Origin: Antarcticibacterium flavum | GTDB taxonomy: Bacteria; Bacteroidota; Bacteroidia; Flavobacteriales; Flavobacteriaceae | DNA: 64,000 bases | NCBI RefSeq assembly: GCF_006159205.1 | Contig: NZ_CP040812.1 | Location: 3,658,001 to 3,722,000, forward strand | Direction: 5' to 3' | Shown: positions 14,633 through 24,874 of the stretch, in pieces | Layout: each line of letters starts with the position of its first letter | Numbering within the stretch: position 1 is the stretch's first letter | Program-made: the position numbers and the translations under genes | The notes under the pieces: model-generated | What the model was told of the DNA's origin: nothing | Seen by the model: only the letters and a program-made list of their open reading frames with translations | Database searches by the model: none

Positions 14633-17413
14633 ATGAAAAAAATTTTCTTCGCTGTTCTTTGTTTAGCAGGTTTACAGCTAACAGCCCAAACCTTTGAAAT
14701 TTCCGGAAGAATTACTGATACTGAAACTAACCTTGCACTTGAGGCTGCAACTGTTTATGCTGAGAACTCTGCAGACAGTACCCTTGTAAGCTATACAATT
14801 TCAGAAAAAGACGGGGATTTTATCCTTACCGGCAATACCACAGCTCCCAATCTGAATCTTTTTATATCCTTCACAGGCTTTCAGCTACACAGGCAATCTA
14901 TTAACCTAAGCGAAAAAATGGTTCATAGCCTGGGGACGATTCGACTGCAGGAAGCAGACAATACCCTGGATGAGGTACAACTGGTTGGCTCCCGTGCGCC
15001 TATCACTATAAAAAGGGATACCCTGGAATTCAATGCGGGATCTTTTGCCACCCGGCCCGATGCGAACCTGGAGGAACTTATGAAAAAATTACCCGGGGTC
15101 GAGGTAGATATACAGGGAAATATCACCGTGAATGGGAAACCGGTTTCCAGGATCCTGGTAGACGGGAAAGAATTTTTTGGAAATGACCCCAAGATCGCCA
15201 CCAGGAACCTGCCCAAGGAGATCATTGACAAGATCCAGGTAACAGATACCAAGACAAGAGCCGAGGAGTTTACCGGGAAAGCAGGAAATCCCGATGATAA
15301 GACTATCAACATCACCCTTCAAAAGGATAAGAATAAAGGATACTTTGCCCGTGCTACAGTGGGAGGAGGTACCAATGACCGTTATGAAATGAGCGGGATT
15401 GGGAATTATTTCAAAGATAAATTCAGGGTTAGCGTCCTTGCCAGTTCAAACAACATAAACAGCTCCGGCTTTAGTTTTGATGAGGTGTTTGATATGATGG
15501 GTCGTAACGCCCGCAGCTTTTCCTTCAATAGTGGTGGAGGTGGAAGTTTTGGGATTAATGGGATGAACTTTGGTGGCGGTGCAGGTATTACCAAGGCAGA
15601 AACAGCCGGATTGAACCTCGTAAATGAATGGGGTAAGACAGCAGAACTAAATGCCGATTATTTCTTCGGAAGGAATGATACTGAAACCATGACCGTGGTA
15701 GAACGTGAAAACCTGCTGCCAGATTCCCGCTTCTTTTACAATTCTACAAGTTCCAGCAACCTGGTTAATGACAGCCACAGGGCAAATGCCAGATTTGAAT
15801 ATAAACCAGATACCCTTACCCGCATCTCATTTGCTCCAAGATTTAGCTCCAATACCGGTTATTCGAACCGAAGCAATAGTGCAGCTTCATCAAATGAGAA
15901 CCGGGAGCTGGTAAACTCTACTGAAACTATTGACGATGAATATTTAAACAGCCAGAGCTTTAGTAACAGGCTGGATGTGATACGGCGTTATGGGAGCAGA
16001 GGAGCCTATTCCCAGCTTAATTTTACAAATAGCCACCAGAGGCAGGAAAATGATAACTACTTCTTTTCTGAAAGCAGGTTCTTTGCAGGAGAAGAAACAG
16101 TTGAGATCCAGGACCAGTTCATCGATGAGGATCAAAAGGAGAATGAATATTCCATAGGGGCAACCCAGCGGTTTGTGATGGCAGAGAAATTGTTCCTGGA
16201 TGCTTCCTATAATTTCTCCTCTACCAATTCCAATAACACCAGGTATGTTTATGACCTGGACCAGGAAACCAACTCCTATTCAATTTTCAATGATCTACTT
16301 AGCAGTGATTTTGAATCTAAAAGTTTTAAGAATATACCAAATGTGGGTGTGAACTATGAGGGCCAGAAGTGGAGGGTTGGTTCTGAAATTGGTTTATTGA
16401 ACACTACCCTTGAAAACACCAATTTCTTGCAGGATGTACCCTTTGATAATACCTACAACAACCTGTTCCTGCGCGCCAATGTGCGTTATGAGATTGCAAG
16501 GTCAAAAAGTGTCTATTTAAATTACAACAGCGATGCCGGGATACCATCCATTCGCCAGTTACAGCCGGTGGTAAACCGCACCAATCCGTTAAATATCTTC
16601 GTAGGTAATCCAGATCTTAGGCCCACTTTTACCCAAACCATTCGAGGGGGATACAGGAACTATGATTTTTCCAAGAGAAGCGGTTTCTTTAGTTATGCCT
16701 CTGTAACTTTTACAGATAATAGCATCGTACCCGTGACCACCACCGGGGCAGATCTTGTAAGGACCACTACCTATGCCAACGTAGACGGAGCCATTAATTC
16801 CAATGCGGGGGCTTCCTACTCCAAACAGAACAAAAAGGACGGCAGGGAATTTAGTTACCGCCTTGGTCTAAATGGAAATTATGACCGGAATATAGGATTT
16901 ACCAACGGAGTGCAATTTCGTGCCGACCGTTATACGGTGAGGCCATCCATCAATTTGACTTACGGCATAGAGGATTATTTTTCGATAAATCCCGGGTATC
17001 AGTTAGCCTTTACTGAAACTCAATATGATATAATCGCCAACAGGAATGAGAATTTTACCAACCACACGGTTTCCCTGGAGGCCACCACCTTTTGGCCAAA
17101 GAACTTTGTATTCGGTAACGATATTTCCTATACTTATTTTGGGAATGTATCACCAGGGTTTGATAATACAGCATTCCTGTGGAATATAAGTTTAGGATAC
17201 AAGTTCCTTAATGATGATGCCACTCTCAAGATAAAAGTATATGATATGCTCAATGAGAATGTTTCCACCCAGCGTATTGTAGGTGATGACTTTATACAGG
17301 ATACTCAAAACCTTATTTTAAGAAGATATGCGATGCTTAGCTTTACCTATAAATTAAGCAAATTTGGAGGTAAAGACCCCAACCAAAGTGGTCGCAGGAT
17401 GATGAGAATGTAA
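14633..17413 (+). CDS. Outer-membrane beta-barrel protein with carboxypeptidase-regulatory-like domain (TonB-receptor-like)
   Basis: A 926-residue protein with a signal peptide ending in AQT (about 1-20). Residues about 22-105 form a CarboxypepD_reg-like Ig fold (FEISGRITDTETNLALEAAT). A plug-like region follows (about 120-215: LMKKLPGVEVD, INGKP-type turn and RILVDGKEFFGND), then a long C-terminal barrel rich in alternating aromatic strands ending YAMLSFTYKLSKFGG. This is the layout of the OMP_b-brl_3 group related to TonB-dependent receptors. There is no SusD partner or obvious TonB box, so the substrate and energisation are unknown. A Gly/Asn/Ser-rich stretch (about 285-325) is probably a surface loop. 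Confidence 0.85.
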   Translation: MKKIFFAVLCLAGLQLTAQTFEISGRITDTETNLALEAATVYAENSADSTLVSYTISEKDGDFILTGNTTAPNLNLFISFTGFQLHRQSINLSEKMVHSLGTIRLQEADNTLDEVQLVGSRAPITIKRDTLEFNAGSFATRPDANLEELMKKLPGVEVDIQGNITVNGKPVSRILVDGKEFFGNDPKIATRNLPKEIIDKIQVTDTKTRAEEFTGKAGNPDDKTINITLQKDKNKGYFARATVGGGTNDRYEMSGIGNYFKDKFRVSVLASSNNINSSGFSFDEVFDMMGRNARSFSFNSGGGGSFGINGMNFGGGAGITKAETAGLNLVNEWGKTAELNADYFFGRNDTETMTVVERENLLPDSRFFYNSTSSSNLVNDSHRANARFEYKPDTLTRISFAPRFSSNTGYSNRSNSAASSNENRELVNSTETIDDEYLNSQSFSNRLDVIRRYGSRGAYSQLNFTNSHQRQENDNYFFSESRFFAGEETVEIQDQFIDEDQKENEYSIGATQRFVMAEKLFLDASYNFSSTNSNNTRYVYDLDQETNSYSIFNDLLSSDFESKSFKNIPNVGVNYEGQKWRVGSEIGLLNTTLENTNFLQDVPFDNTYNNLFLRANVRYEIARSKSVYLNYNSDAGIPSIRQLQPVVNRTNPLNIFVGNPDLRPTFTQTIRGGYRNYDFSKRSGFFSYASVTFTDNSIVPVTTTGADLVRTTTYANVDGAINSNAGASYSKQNKKDGREFSYRLGLNGNYDRNIGFTNGVQFRADRYTVRPSINLTYGIEDYFSINPGYQLAFTETQYDIIANRNENFTNHTVSLEATTFWPKNFVFGNDISYTYFGNVSPGFDNTAFLWNISLGYKFLNDDATLKIKVYDMLNENVSTQRIVGDDFIQDTQNLILRRYAMLSFTYKLSKFGGKDPNQSGRRMMRM

Positions 17414-17493
17414 TGTTGGAGAATAATTAATTGGTTAGTTAGTTTGTGATTGCAAAACCTCAATTCCTGTAGCAGAGAATTGGGGTTTTCTTT

Positions 17494-18306
17494 TTACCAG
17501 CTCCCACCGGCACCGCCACCACCAAAGCCACCGCCGCCGAAGCCGCCTCCAAAGCCGCCACCGCCTCCAAAGCCACCGCCGCCGCCAAAGCCACCCCTGC
17601 CGCCTCCAAAGCCTCCACGGCCAAGACTGCTAAGAACGATCATATCGAGAAGAGAAGGTGCCCGGCCACTCCTGCTGCCCGGCCCGCCGCCTTTTTTGTT
17701 TTTACTGCTAAGAGATACCAGGAATATTAAAAAGAAGATCCCCAGGATAAGGTAGGAAACCGGGATGCCCTGCGGTCCCTGTTGCCTTGGTCGGGAACCC
17801 TGGAAAGTCCCTTCAAGGACCTGGAATATGGCCGTTGTACCTTTATCCAGGCCGGCATAATAGTTATTATTCCTAAATTCGGGAAGGATAATATTATCGA
17901 TGATATCCTTTGAGGTAGCATCTGTAAGATATTCCTCCAGCCCATAGCCGGTGGTGATAAATATTTTCCTGTCACCTTCAGAGAGCAGGATGAGAAGCCC
18001 GTTGTCTTCCTTTTCCTGTCCAATTCCCCATTCATGAGCCCAGTTGGCAGCATAGATACCTTCATATTCCCCCTCAAGGGATTTTATTGTGGCTATGACT
18101 ATTTGGGTCGAGGTGGTATCGGAATAATTGATAAGCTTTCTTTCCAGCCGCTGGGCTTCTTCTGTAGTAAGCACATTTGCAGCATCATAGACACTGGTTT
18201 GACTGGATGGGCGTGGTGGTATATCCCTTTGGGCAAAAGCCACGTGGGATACGGTAAGAAAAATTAAGAATAGTAATAAGAAGGGTAATTTATTCTTTTG
18301 TAGCAT
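17494..18306 (-). CDS. TPM-domain protein with signal peptide and glycine-rich tail (YgcG-like)
   Basis: The 270-residue protein has a signal peptide (ending VAFAQ, about 26), a TPM domain (about 40-165, with YDAANVLTTEEAQRLE at its start and GYGLEEYLTDA inside), a transmembrane helix (YLILGIFFLIFLVSL, about 185-200) and a C-terminal tail of GGGFGG repeats ending GGAGGSW. TPM domains occur in periplasmic proteins, some linked to photosystem II repair or membrane-protein turnover; the biochemical role here is unknown. It is the last gene of the M23-MerR-LemA-TPM-TPM operon and overlaps its neighbour by 17 bp. Confidence 0.85.
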   Translation of the reverse strand: MLQKNKLPFLLLFLIFLTVSHVAFAQRDIPPRPSSQTSVYDAANVLTTEEAQRLERKLINYSDTTSTQIVIATIKSLEGEYEGIYAANWAHEWGIGQEKEDNGLLILLSEGDRKIFITTGYGLEEYLTDATSKDIIDNIILPEFRNNNYYAGLDKGTTAIFQVLEGTFQGSRPRQQGPQGIPVSYLILGIFFLIFLVSLSSKNKKGGGPGSRSGRAPSLLDMIVLSSLGRGGFGGGRGGFGGGGGFGGGGGFGGGFGGGGFGGGGAGGSW

Positions 18307-18745
18307 TTCCTCTTGATATTGTATTTGGCAGCTCGTCTATCGCATCTGCACTCCACGGGAAATGAGCTTTTAGCTGTTCTCCCGCTTTAAGGATCCCATC
18401 TATTAGCCCCTGCTTGAAATTACCCGCCTTGAAATGGGCCACTATGATATCCTTGGTGCTTTCCCAAAAATCGGCAGGAACTACTTTATTGATACCGCGG
18501 TCGCCGTAGATCACGAAATCCCGGTCCTCTACCGCTACATAGATCAATACCCCGTTTTCATGTTTGGTATTATCCATCTTAAGGGCATGGAAAACCTCCA
18601 TGGCCCTTTCGAAAATACCCTTCTCTGCGTGGGTTTTTTCTATATGAACACGAATCTCTCCCGAGGTGGAACCTTCAGCAGTTCTTATGGCTTCAATGAT
18701 CTCCTCCTCTTCCTTTGCCGATAAAAAATCTTCCAGTTTGCTCAT
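18290..18745 (-). CDS. TPM-domain protein (cytosolic or peripheral)
   Basis: A 151-residue protein consisting of one TPM domain without signal peptide or membrane helix. The recognisable core is SGEIRVHIEKTH (about 29-40), HENGVLIYVAVEDRDF (about 61-76) and YGDRGINKVVP. LemA followed by a secreted and a non-secreted TPM protein is a recurrent bacterial gene set. It is co-transcribed with lemA (10-bp gap) and overlaps the downstream secreted paralog. Molecular function unknown. Confidence 0.85.
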   Translation of the reverse strand: MSKLEDFLSAKEEEEIIEAIRTAEGSTSGEIRVHIEKTHAEKGIFERAMEVFHALKMDNTKHENGVLIYVAVEDRDFVIYGDRGINKVVPADFWESTKDIIVAHFKAGNFKQGLIDGILKAGEQLKAHFPWSADAIDELPNTISRGNATKE

Positions 18746-18755
18746 CGCAACGGTT

Positions 18756-19352
18756 TTAGAAATTAAAATCTACATCTGGCGCCCTTTCAGATCCTGCATC
18801 GGCTTCATAGCGCACCATTGGGTCAAACCCAAACCAGCCTGCAAAGACTTTATTGGGGAAGGTTCTTATGTATGTATTATAGTCGGTCACCGCAGCATTG
18901 TACCTGTCGCGGGTCACATTGATCCTGTTCTCTGTGCCCTCCAGCTGCGACTGCAGTTGCTGGAAGTTTTGTGTAGCACGGAGCTCGGGGTATCTTTCCA
19001 CTGTTACCAGTAAACGGGATAAGGCACCAGATACTTCTCCCTGTGCCTGCTGGAACTGCTCCATTTGCTGCGGGGTCATATTTGCCGGGTCTATACTTAC
19101 CGAGGTTGCCCGTGAGCGTGCCTCAATAACATCTGTTAACGTTCCTCTTTCAAAGTCGGCCGCACCCTGTACCGTTTTTACAAGGTTTGTAATGAGGTCA
19201 TTACGGCGTTGGTAGGAGCTTTCAACATTGGACCAGGCGAGGCGCGCCTCCTCCTGTTTAGCTACTGCAGTGTTATTAAATCCTATTGTTAGACTGTAAA
19301 TAATGATTCCAAGAACTGCAATAACTGCAACGGGAATGAGCCATTTTTTCAT
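18756..19352 (-). CDS. LemA family protein
   Basis: A 198-residue protein with an N-terminal membrane anchor (LIPVAVIAVLGIIIYSLTIGF, split at about 3-24) and the LemA four-helix body: WSNVESSYQRRNDLITNLV (about 40-58), then TVERYPELRATQNFQQL (about 117-133) and the C-terminal region with FAGWFGFDPMVRYE. LemA proteins are membrane-anchored coiled helical proteins of unclear role, commonly paired with TPM proteins as here. The gene lies 1 bp after the MerR stop, so translation is likely coupled. Confidence 0.92.
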   Translation of the reverse strand: MKKWLIPVAVIAVLGIIIYSLTIGFNNTAVAKQEEARLAWSNVESSYQRRNDLITNLVKTVQGAADFERGTLTDVIEARSRATSVSIDPANMTPQQMEQFQQAQGEVSGALSRLLVTVERYPELRATQNFQQLQSQLEGTENRINVTRDRYNAAVTDYNTYIRTFPNKVFAGWFGFDPMVRYEADAGSERAPDVDFNF

Positions 19353-19353
19353 G

Positions 19354-19683
19354 TTATAAATGATTTTTGATATTGGTTAGTTCTGCTTTTACGTTTTGTA
19401 ATTTTCGTATGATCTCAAAGTTACTCAGGATCTTCTTCTTTTCTTCCTTTAGGTGGATCTTGGCCCCTTCAAGGGTGAAGCCCCGTTCCTTTACAAGATG
19501 GTAAATAAGCTCCAGGTTCTTGATGTCCTGCGGGGTGAAGAGGCGGTTGCCTTTAGCATTCTTTTTTGGCTTTAAAGCATCAAACTCCTTCTCCCAAAAG
19601 CGAATTAACGAGGTGTTTACCCCAAAGGCTTCTGCAACCTCGCCTATGGCATAATATCGCTTTTCTGGTAGGTTTAGTTGCAT
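19354..19683 (-). CDS. MerR-family transcriptional regulator
   Basis: A 109-residue protein with the MerR winged-helix domain at 8-80: YYAIGEVAEAFGVNTSLIRFW and the wing KGNRLFTPQDIKNLELI. The C-terminal part is a short helix without metal-binding cysteines or an effector domain, as in many Bacteroidetes MerR-like proteins of this size. It is the second gene of the operon, overlapping the M23 stop by one base, and may regulate the operon or a distant target; the sequence does not decide which. Confidence 0.9.
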   Translation of the reverse strand: MQLNLPEKRYYAIGEVAEAFGVNTSLIRFWEKEFDALKPKKNAKGNRLFTPQDIKNLELIYHLVKERGFTLEGAKIHLKEEKKKILSNFEIIRKLQNVKAELTNIKNHL

Positions 19684-20660
19684 TAATCCATAGATTGGTT
19701 TTCCTGTTGTGCCTTTGCCAGTACCTGGTCATATTCTGCAGGAGAAAGGTTTCCGTAATAGAAATTAATAGGGTTGATCCTCTCTTCATCCTTATAGATC
19801 TCATAGTGCAGGTGAGGGGCTTCGCTACGGCCGGTACTTCCTACAAATCCAATGACATCACCTCTTTTAACCCGCTGTCCAACCCGTACATTGTACTTAT
19901 AAAGATGGGCATAGAGGCTCACATAGCCATAACCATGGTCTATTCTAATGTGGTTTCCGTAACCTGTAGAACGATTATCTGCCCGCTCGATCCTCCCGTC
20001 ACCGGTAGCATACACCGGCGTTCCCCGGGGAGCAGAGAAATCCATCCCGTAGTGATACTTTTTAACCTTGGTAAAGGGATCTGTCCTCCAGCCGTAACCG
20101 GAAGCAATTCTTTTCAACTCCTCGTTCTTCACAGGCTGTATAGCAGGGATAGCTGCCAGGAGTTGTTCTTTTTCCTTTGCCAGATCTGTGATCTCATCAA
20201 GTGATTTTGATTGTACCACCAGCTGTTTTGTAAGAATATCCATCCTCTGGGTGGTCTCTACTATAATTTTTGAATTATCATAGCCTTCCAGGTTCCTGTA
20301 GCGGTTTATACCACCAAAACCTGCCCGGCGTTGTTCTTCGGGAATAGGATTGGATTCAAAATATAACCTGTAAATGTTGTTATCACGATCTTCAATATTT
20401 CCCAGTACATCCTGTATCTGGTCCATTTTACGGTTAAGGATCCCGTATTGAAGCTGCATATTCTCAAGTTCCCTTTTGAGGGCTTTTTCCTTTGGGGTTT
20501 CAATTTGCGGGAGGTTGAGGTAGATCACTACCAGCACAAAGGCGGCAAGGAATACACCCAGGATACTCAGGAATGCGATACCCAGTCTACGGCCTTTCTT
20601 ACGCTCTATCTTCTTGTAAGAAAGCGTCTCGCTGTCGTAATAATATTTAACCTTCGCCAT
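19683..20660 (-). CDS. M23-family metallopeptidase (membrane-anchored peptidoglycan hydrolase type)
   Basis: A 325-residue protein with one transmembrane helix (about 28-48, FLSILGVFLAAFVLVVIYL), a coiled-coil region (about 58-90 and 140-170) and a C-terminal LytM/M23 domain. Zinc ligands are visible in HYGMDFSAPRG (His and Asp) and PHLHYEI (HxH). These enzymes cut peptidoglycan cross-links in the periplasm or act as divisome/elongasome regulators. All metal ligands appear present, so it should be active. It is the first gene of a five-gene leftward operon and is divergent from alaS. Confidence 0.9.
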   Translation of the reverse strand: MAKVKYYYDSETLSYKKIERKKGRRLGIAFLSILGVFLAAFVLVVIYLNLPQIETPKEKALKRELENMQLQYGILNRKMDQIQDVLGNIEDRDNNIYRLYFESNPIPEEQRRAGFGGINRYRNLEGYDNSKIIVETTQRMDILTKQLVVQSKSLDEITDLAKEKEQLLAAIPAIQPVKNEELKRIASGYGWRTDPFTKVKKYHYGMDFSAPRGTPVYATGDGRIERADNRSTGYGNHIRIDHGYGYVSLYAHLYKYNVRVGQRVKRGDVIGFVGSTGRSEAPHLHYEIYKDEERINPINFYYGNLSPAEYDQVLAKAQQENQSMD

Positions 20661-20674
20661 AAATTAAAATATAC

Positions 20675-20682
20675 TATTTTTG
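20675..20682 (+). promoter_or_regulatory. Candidate -7 box for alaS
   Basis: TATTTTTG (then C) on the plus strand would give a leader of about 160 nt before alaS. The long leader makes this tentative. Confidence 0.3.
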
Positions 20683-20729
20683 CGGGTATAAGTATTGCAA
20701 AAACCTTGCAATAGCTTAAGAGAAACGCA

Positions 20730-20737
20730 CAAAGATA
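20730..20737 (-). promoter_or_regulatory. Candidate -7 box for the M23 operon
   Basis: The minus strand reads TATCTTTG, a TAnnTTTG match 70 bp upstream of the M23 start codon. It lies inside the possible alaS leader, so the two divergent transcripts would overlap. Confidence 0.4.
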
Positions 20738-20848
20738 AAAATTGTTTTCTCACCCTCATAATTTAAAACGCATTAGAGCTTTTTTGGTGCACCAATAATG
20801 GCAGGATAAACCATCCAAAGTGTTCCCATAAACTGTTAATTACCATTT

Positions 20849-23464
20849 ATGAAATCTAAAGAGATACGTTCCACATACCTCAATTATTTTAAATCCAAAT
20901 CCCATATAATTGTCCCTTCTGCACCTATGGTGATCAAGGATGATCCTACCCTTATGTTCACCAATGCAGGGATGAACCAATTTAAGGAATATTTTTTAGG
21001 AAATACCGTGCCAAAAAATACACGGGTGACCGATACTCAAAAATGCCTGAGGGTAAGCGGGAAGCACAATGACCTGGAAGAGGTTGGGATGGACACCTAC
21101 CACCATACCATGTTTGAGATGCTTGGAAACTGGAGCTTTGGGGATTATTTTAAAAAAGAAGCCATCCACTGGGCCTGGGAACTTTTAACTGAAGTCTATA
21201 AAATAGACAGGGATATCCTATATGTATCTGTCTTTGAAGGCAGTGAGGAAGACGGTCTAGAAATGGACCGGGAGGCTTATGACCTGTGGAAAGATATAGT
21301 TCCCGAGGAAAGGATCATCCTTGGCAATAAAAAAGATAATTTCTGGGAAATGGGTGACCAGGGGCCATGTGGTCCAAGTTCAGAGATCCATGTGGATATT
21401 CGTACTGCTGAAGAGAAAGCAAAGATCCCGGGCAGGGGCCTTGTAAATGCAGATCATCCCCAGGTAGTGGAGATATGGAACCTGGTATTTATGGAATTTA
21501 ACCGCAAGGCGAACGGTTCCCTTGAAAAATTACCTGCACAGCACGTGGATACGGGAATGGGATTTGAAAGGCTTTGTATGGTATTGCAGGATAAAAAATC
21601 CAATTATGATACAGATGTTTTTACTCCAATCATAGCTTCTATTGAAAAGATAACAAATTCTACCTACGGGCAGGACGAGAAGGTCGATATAGCCATAAGG
21701 GTAATTGCAGACCATGTGCGGGCCGTGGCATTCTCTATTGCAGATGGTCAACTGCCGGGCAACACCGGCGCCGGCTATGTGATACGCAGGATCTTAAGAA
21801 GGGCAATTCGCTATGGGTTCACATTTTTAGCAACTAAGGAACCATTCATCTATAAACTTGCGGCCACATTAAGCGATCAAATGGGCGAGGCGTTCCCTGA
21901 ATTGAGATCGCAAAAAACCCTTATAGAAAATGTGATTAGGGAAGAGGAGCAGTCCTTTCTTAGAACCCTGGACCAGGGGCTTATCCTCCTGGAAAATATT
22001 ATAGAAGGCACCACCGGCAATACAGTTTCGGGTAAAAAGGCATTTGAACTTTATGATACTTTTGGATTCCCCATAGATCTTACCGCCCTCATCCTTAGGG
22101 AACGCGGCTATGAGCTGGATGAGGCCGAATTCAATGCAGAACTTAAACAACAAAAAGACCGCTCCAGGGCAGCTTCTGCCATGACGGCGGGGGACTGGGA
22201 GATCCTGGGCCAGGAAGAAGAGGAAACTTTTATTGGTTATGAAAATCTTGAGGCCGAAGTAAAAATAACCCGGTATAGAAAGGTTGAGGGTAAAAAAGAA
22301 GGAGCTCTTTACCAGCTTGTTTTCAATAAAACCCCTTTTTATCCTGAAGGTGGGGGTCAGGTAGGCGATAAGGGGCTATTGATCACACAAACAGGAGAAG
22401 AAATTAAGATCCTTGATACCAAAAAGGAGAATAACCTTATCATTCATTTCACCAAAAGCCTGCCTGAAGATCCTTCGCAGGAGGTCATTGTAACAGTAGA
22501 TGAATCAAAAAGGGCACAAACCCAGGCAAATCACACCGCTACTCACTTATTGCACCAGGCACTGCGGGAGATCCTTGGAACTCACGTGGAGCAAAAGGGC
22601 TCGATGGTGAACCATAAAAACCTGAGGTTCGATTTTTCCCATTTCAGTAAACTTAGTCCAGAGGAGCTCAAGGAGGTAGAGGAATATGTAAACCAAAGAA
22701 TTGCCGAACACCACCGGTTACAGGAGCAGCGTAACATTTCTTACAATGAGGCGATCGAGCAGGGGGCAATAGCCCTTTTCGGGGAAAAATACGGGGATTC
22801 TGTAAGAGCAGTAAGATTCGGGGAATCTATGGAATTATGCGGGGGAACACATGTGCAAAACACTGCCGATATCTGGTATTTCAAAATAATTTCTGAAGGA
22901 GCTGTTGCAGCCGGGATACGTCGTATTGAGGCTATTACGGGCAGGGCTGTTAAGGCATATTTTCAGGAGGAAGAAGAAAGCCTGAAAGAGATCTCTGCAC
23001 AGCTTAAGAATGCCAAGGACCCGGTAAAAGCTATACAGAACCTTCAGGAGGAAAATGCAAACCTGAAAAAACAGATCGAGGTATTGCTTAGGGATAAAGC
23101 GAAAAACCTCAAGATCGAGCTTCAGCAGGAGATCACCTCAGTAAACGGAATAAATTTCCTGGCGAAAAAAGTAGACCTTGATGCCGGGGGAATAAAAGAT
23201 CTGGCTTACCAGCTGGGAGATAATAATGATAATCTTTTTCTCCTGCTGGCGTCTGAGCAGGATGGCAAGGCCCTTCTTACCTGCTATATTTCCAAAGAGC
23301 TGGCAGAGTCAAAAGGCCTGCACGCCGGGAAAGTGGTCAAAGAACTCGGGAAACATATACAGGGAGGCGGTGGTGGCCAGCCTTTCTTCGCGACTGCGGG
23401 AGGAAGGAATCCCCAGGGGATAGAAAAAGCGCTGGAAGAGGCCAGGAATTTTTTATCTGAATAA
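20849..23464 (+). CDS. alaS: Alanyl-tRNA synthetase
   Basis: An 871-residue enzyme that charges tRNA-Ala. The class II catalytic domain is seen at the start ([16 protein letters not shown], about 31-46), the editing domain with zinc-binding [15 protein letters not shown] (about 560-574) and CGGTHVQN (about 661-668), and the C-Ala oligomerisation/tRNA-binding domain ending in [14 protein letters not shown] (about 840-853). All editing ligands (HxxxH, CxxxH) are present. Length is normal for the family. A weak -7 box lies about 165 bp upstream. Confidence 0.98.
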   Translation: MKSKEIRSTYLNYFKSKSHIIVPSAPMVIKDDPTLMFTNAGMNQFKEYFLGNTVPKNTRVTDTQKCLRVSGKHNDLEEVGMDTYHHTMFEMLGNWSFGDYFKKEAIHWAWELLTEVYKIDRDILYVSVFEGSEEDGLEMDREAYDLWKDIVPEERIILGNKKDNFWEMGDQGPCGPSSEIHVDIRTAEEKAKIPGRGLVNADHPQVVEIWNLVFMEFNRKANGSLEKLPAQHVDTGMGFERLCMVLQDKKSNYDTDVFTPIIASIEKITNSTYGQDEKVDIAIRVIADHVRAVAFSIADGQLPGNTGAGYVIRRILRRAIRYGFTFLATKEPFIYKLAATLSDQMGEAFPELRSQKTLIENVIREEEQSFLRTLDQGLILLENIIEGTTGNTVSGKKAFELYDTFGFPIDLTALILRERGYELDEAEFNAELKQQKDRSRAASAMTAGDWEILGQEEEETFIGYENLEAEVKITRYRKVEGKKEGALYQLVFNKTPFYPEGGGQVGDKGLLITQTGEEIKILDTKKENNLIIHFTKSLPEDPSQEVIVTVDESKRAQTQANHTATHLLHQALREILGTHVEQKGSMVNHKNLRFDFSHFSKLSPEELKEVEEYVNQRIAEHHRLQEQRNISYNEAIEQGAIALFGEKYGDSVRAVRFGESMELCGGTHVQNTADIWYFKIISEGAVAAGIRRIEAITGRAVKAYFQEEEESLKEISAQLKNAKDPVKAIQNLQEENANLKKQIEVLLRDKAKNLKIELQQEITSVNGINFLAKKVDLDAGGIKDLAYQLGDNNDNLFLLLASEQDGKALLTCYISKELAESKGLHAGKVVKELGKHIQGGGGGQPFFATAGGRNPQGIEKALEEARNFLSE

Positions 23465-23504
23465 GCAGGATCAAAGCTTGCCGGGGTAGTTAATATGAAT
23501 ACAT

Positions 23505-24452
23505 ATGGAGTTTCGAACTCATTTTAAAATAGGACCGGAAGAACCTAAGATCGATTACTCCTCGTCGATCTTTCTCATAGGTTCCTGTTTTGTAGATAAT
23601 ATTGGCAGGAAGCTGGAGCAGGCTAAATTAAAAAGCCTCCGGAACCCTTTTGGGATATTTTACCACCCCGCGGCAATTGAAAATTTCCTTTCGAGAGTGG
23701 TGTCCCTAAAACCATATACCAAGGAGGAAGTATTTCATCACAATGAAAGATGGCATTGCTTTGAAGCACATTCAGTTCTAAGCAATCCTAACAGGGAGAA
23801 ACTGCTGGAAGATCTTAATGAAAACCTGCGGGTTACACGTAGATTTCTTGAAAATGCAACTCATGTGATCATTACCCTGGGAACAGCTTTTGGTTACAGA
23901 GCCAGGGAAACCGGTAATTTTGTTGCCAATTGTCATAAAGTGCCGCAGGTACAGTTTGAGAAGGAGCTTATGCCGGTGGGGGAGGTACAGGAACGGCTCC
24001 ATAATTGTCTTGGACTTTTAAAAACTGTAAATCCCTCTACTGCCATTCTTTTTACCATATCACCCGTGAGGCATATAAAGGATGGTGTGATAGAGAATCA
24101 AAGAAGTAAATCGCATCTTCTTGCCGCAACAGGCAACATTGTTAATGATAAAAAGGATACGTCTTATTTCCCTTCTTATGAGATCATGATGGATGACCTA
24201 AGGGATTACCGGTTTTATGAAAAGGATATGCTGCATCCTAATGCTATTGCAATAGATTATATATGGAACAAATTCATTGAGGTGTGGCTTTCCAAAGATG
24301 CTGTAGAGGTTATGAAGGAAATAACCTCCCTGCAACAGGGGCTGGATCACAGGCCTTTTAATCCGGAATCTACTGCGCATAAAAAGTTTAAGGAACAACT
24401 AAATGAGCGTATCGAAATTCTTAAAAAATCATTTCCTCAAATAAAATTTTAA
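23505..24452 (+). CDS. GSCFA-domain protein
   Basis: The 315-residue protein carries the domain's name motif as GSCFVDNIGRKL (about 26-37), with the following NPFGIFYHP and a C-terminal DxxHPN-like block (DMLHPNAIAIDYIW). GSCFA is an SGNH/GDSL-hydrolase-like family frequent in Bacteroidetes, with Ser in the GSC block and Asp/His near the C-terminus as likely catalytic residues. No signal peptide is present, so it is cytosolic. Substrate unknown. It follows alaS by 40 bp and may share its transcript. Confidence 0.9.
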   Translation: MEFRTHFKIGPEEPKIDYSSSIFLIGSCFVDNIGRKLEQAKLKSLRNPFGIFYHPAAIENFLSRVVSLKPYTKEEVFHHNERWHCFEAHSVLSNPNREKLLEDLNENLRVTRRFLENATHVIITLGTAFGYRARETGNFVANCHKVPQVQFEKELMPVGEVQERLHNCLGLLKTVNPSTAILFTISPVRHIKDGVIENQRSKSHLLAATGNIVNDKKDTSYFPSYEIMMDDLRDYRFYEKDMLHPNAIAIDYIWNKFIEVWLSKDAVEVMKEITSLQQGLDHRPFNPESTAHKKFKEQLNERIEILKKSFPQIKF

Positions 24453-24545
24453 GGTAATTTTAAAAGCTCCGCGGCCTAAAAGTTATTTCTCTCTTAAAGT
24501 GACATGCTTATCTTCAAAAACGTTATAGTGCTTTCAAGATATCTT

Positions 24546-24664
24546 ATATTTTTGGACTGTTGAAATGAAAAACAAGAGTTTTTTGAGTCAACTTAACTTT
24601 AAAATTCTTGGGGTAGAATTTTGAAAAAGGTAAAAAGGATGGTGGGGGCCATCCTTTTTTATTT
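24546..24664 (+). ncRNA. Putative structured small RNA, copy 1
   Basis: A TATTTTTG -7-like box opens the unit. It contains TTGGGGTAGAATTTTGA (24608-24624) and, 24 nt downstream, a perfect 11-bp hairpin (24632-24642 with 24649-24659) closing a TGGGGG loop and running into TTTTTT. A second unit with the same box, spacing and G-rich hexaloop but a different stem sequence lies at 24875-25011. The simplest reading is a small non-coding RNA ending in its own terminator; a terminator for the GSCFA gene alone would not explain the conserved box. Confidence 0.5.
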
Positions 24665-24874
24665 GACTCTAATTTATTATAATTTCAAATTTTTTCCAGG
24701 TCTAAATAAGCAGGTTTGAATGTTATTTTTACGTTTTTACATCCCCCGTTTTTACTGGCCACATATTAAATTTAAGATTTCATTAAGAATAAGAAAACTT
24801 CCTTATTTATCTGGTTAACAGAAAATTAAATATATAATAATAGTTCAATTTCTTGCACGAGTCAGATATTTTCG

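Noticed and set aside
17450..17755. Proline-rich 101-codon frame on the plus strand
   Set aside because: It is the antisense of the GGGFGG-repeat tail of the secreted TPM protein; poly-Pro is the expected shadow of poly-Gly codons.
20675..20848. T-box or other amino-acid riboswitch in the alaS leader
   Set aside because: No T-box sequence, specifier loop or terminator/antiterminator pair could be found; T-boxes are also not expected in Bacteroidetes.
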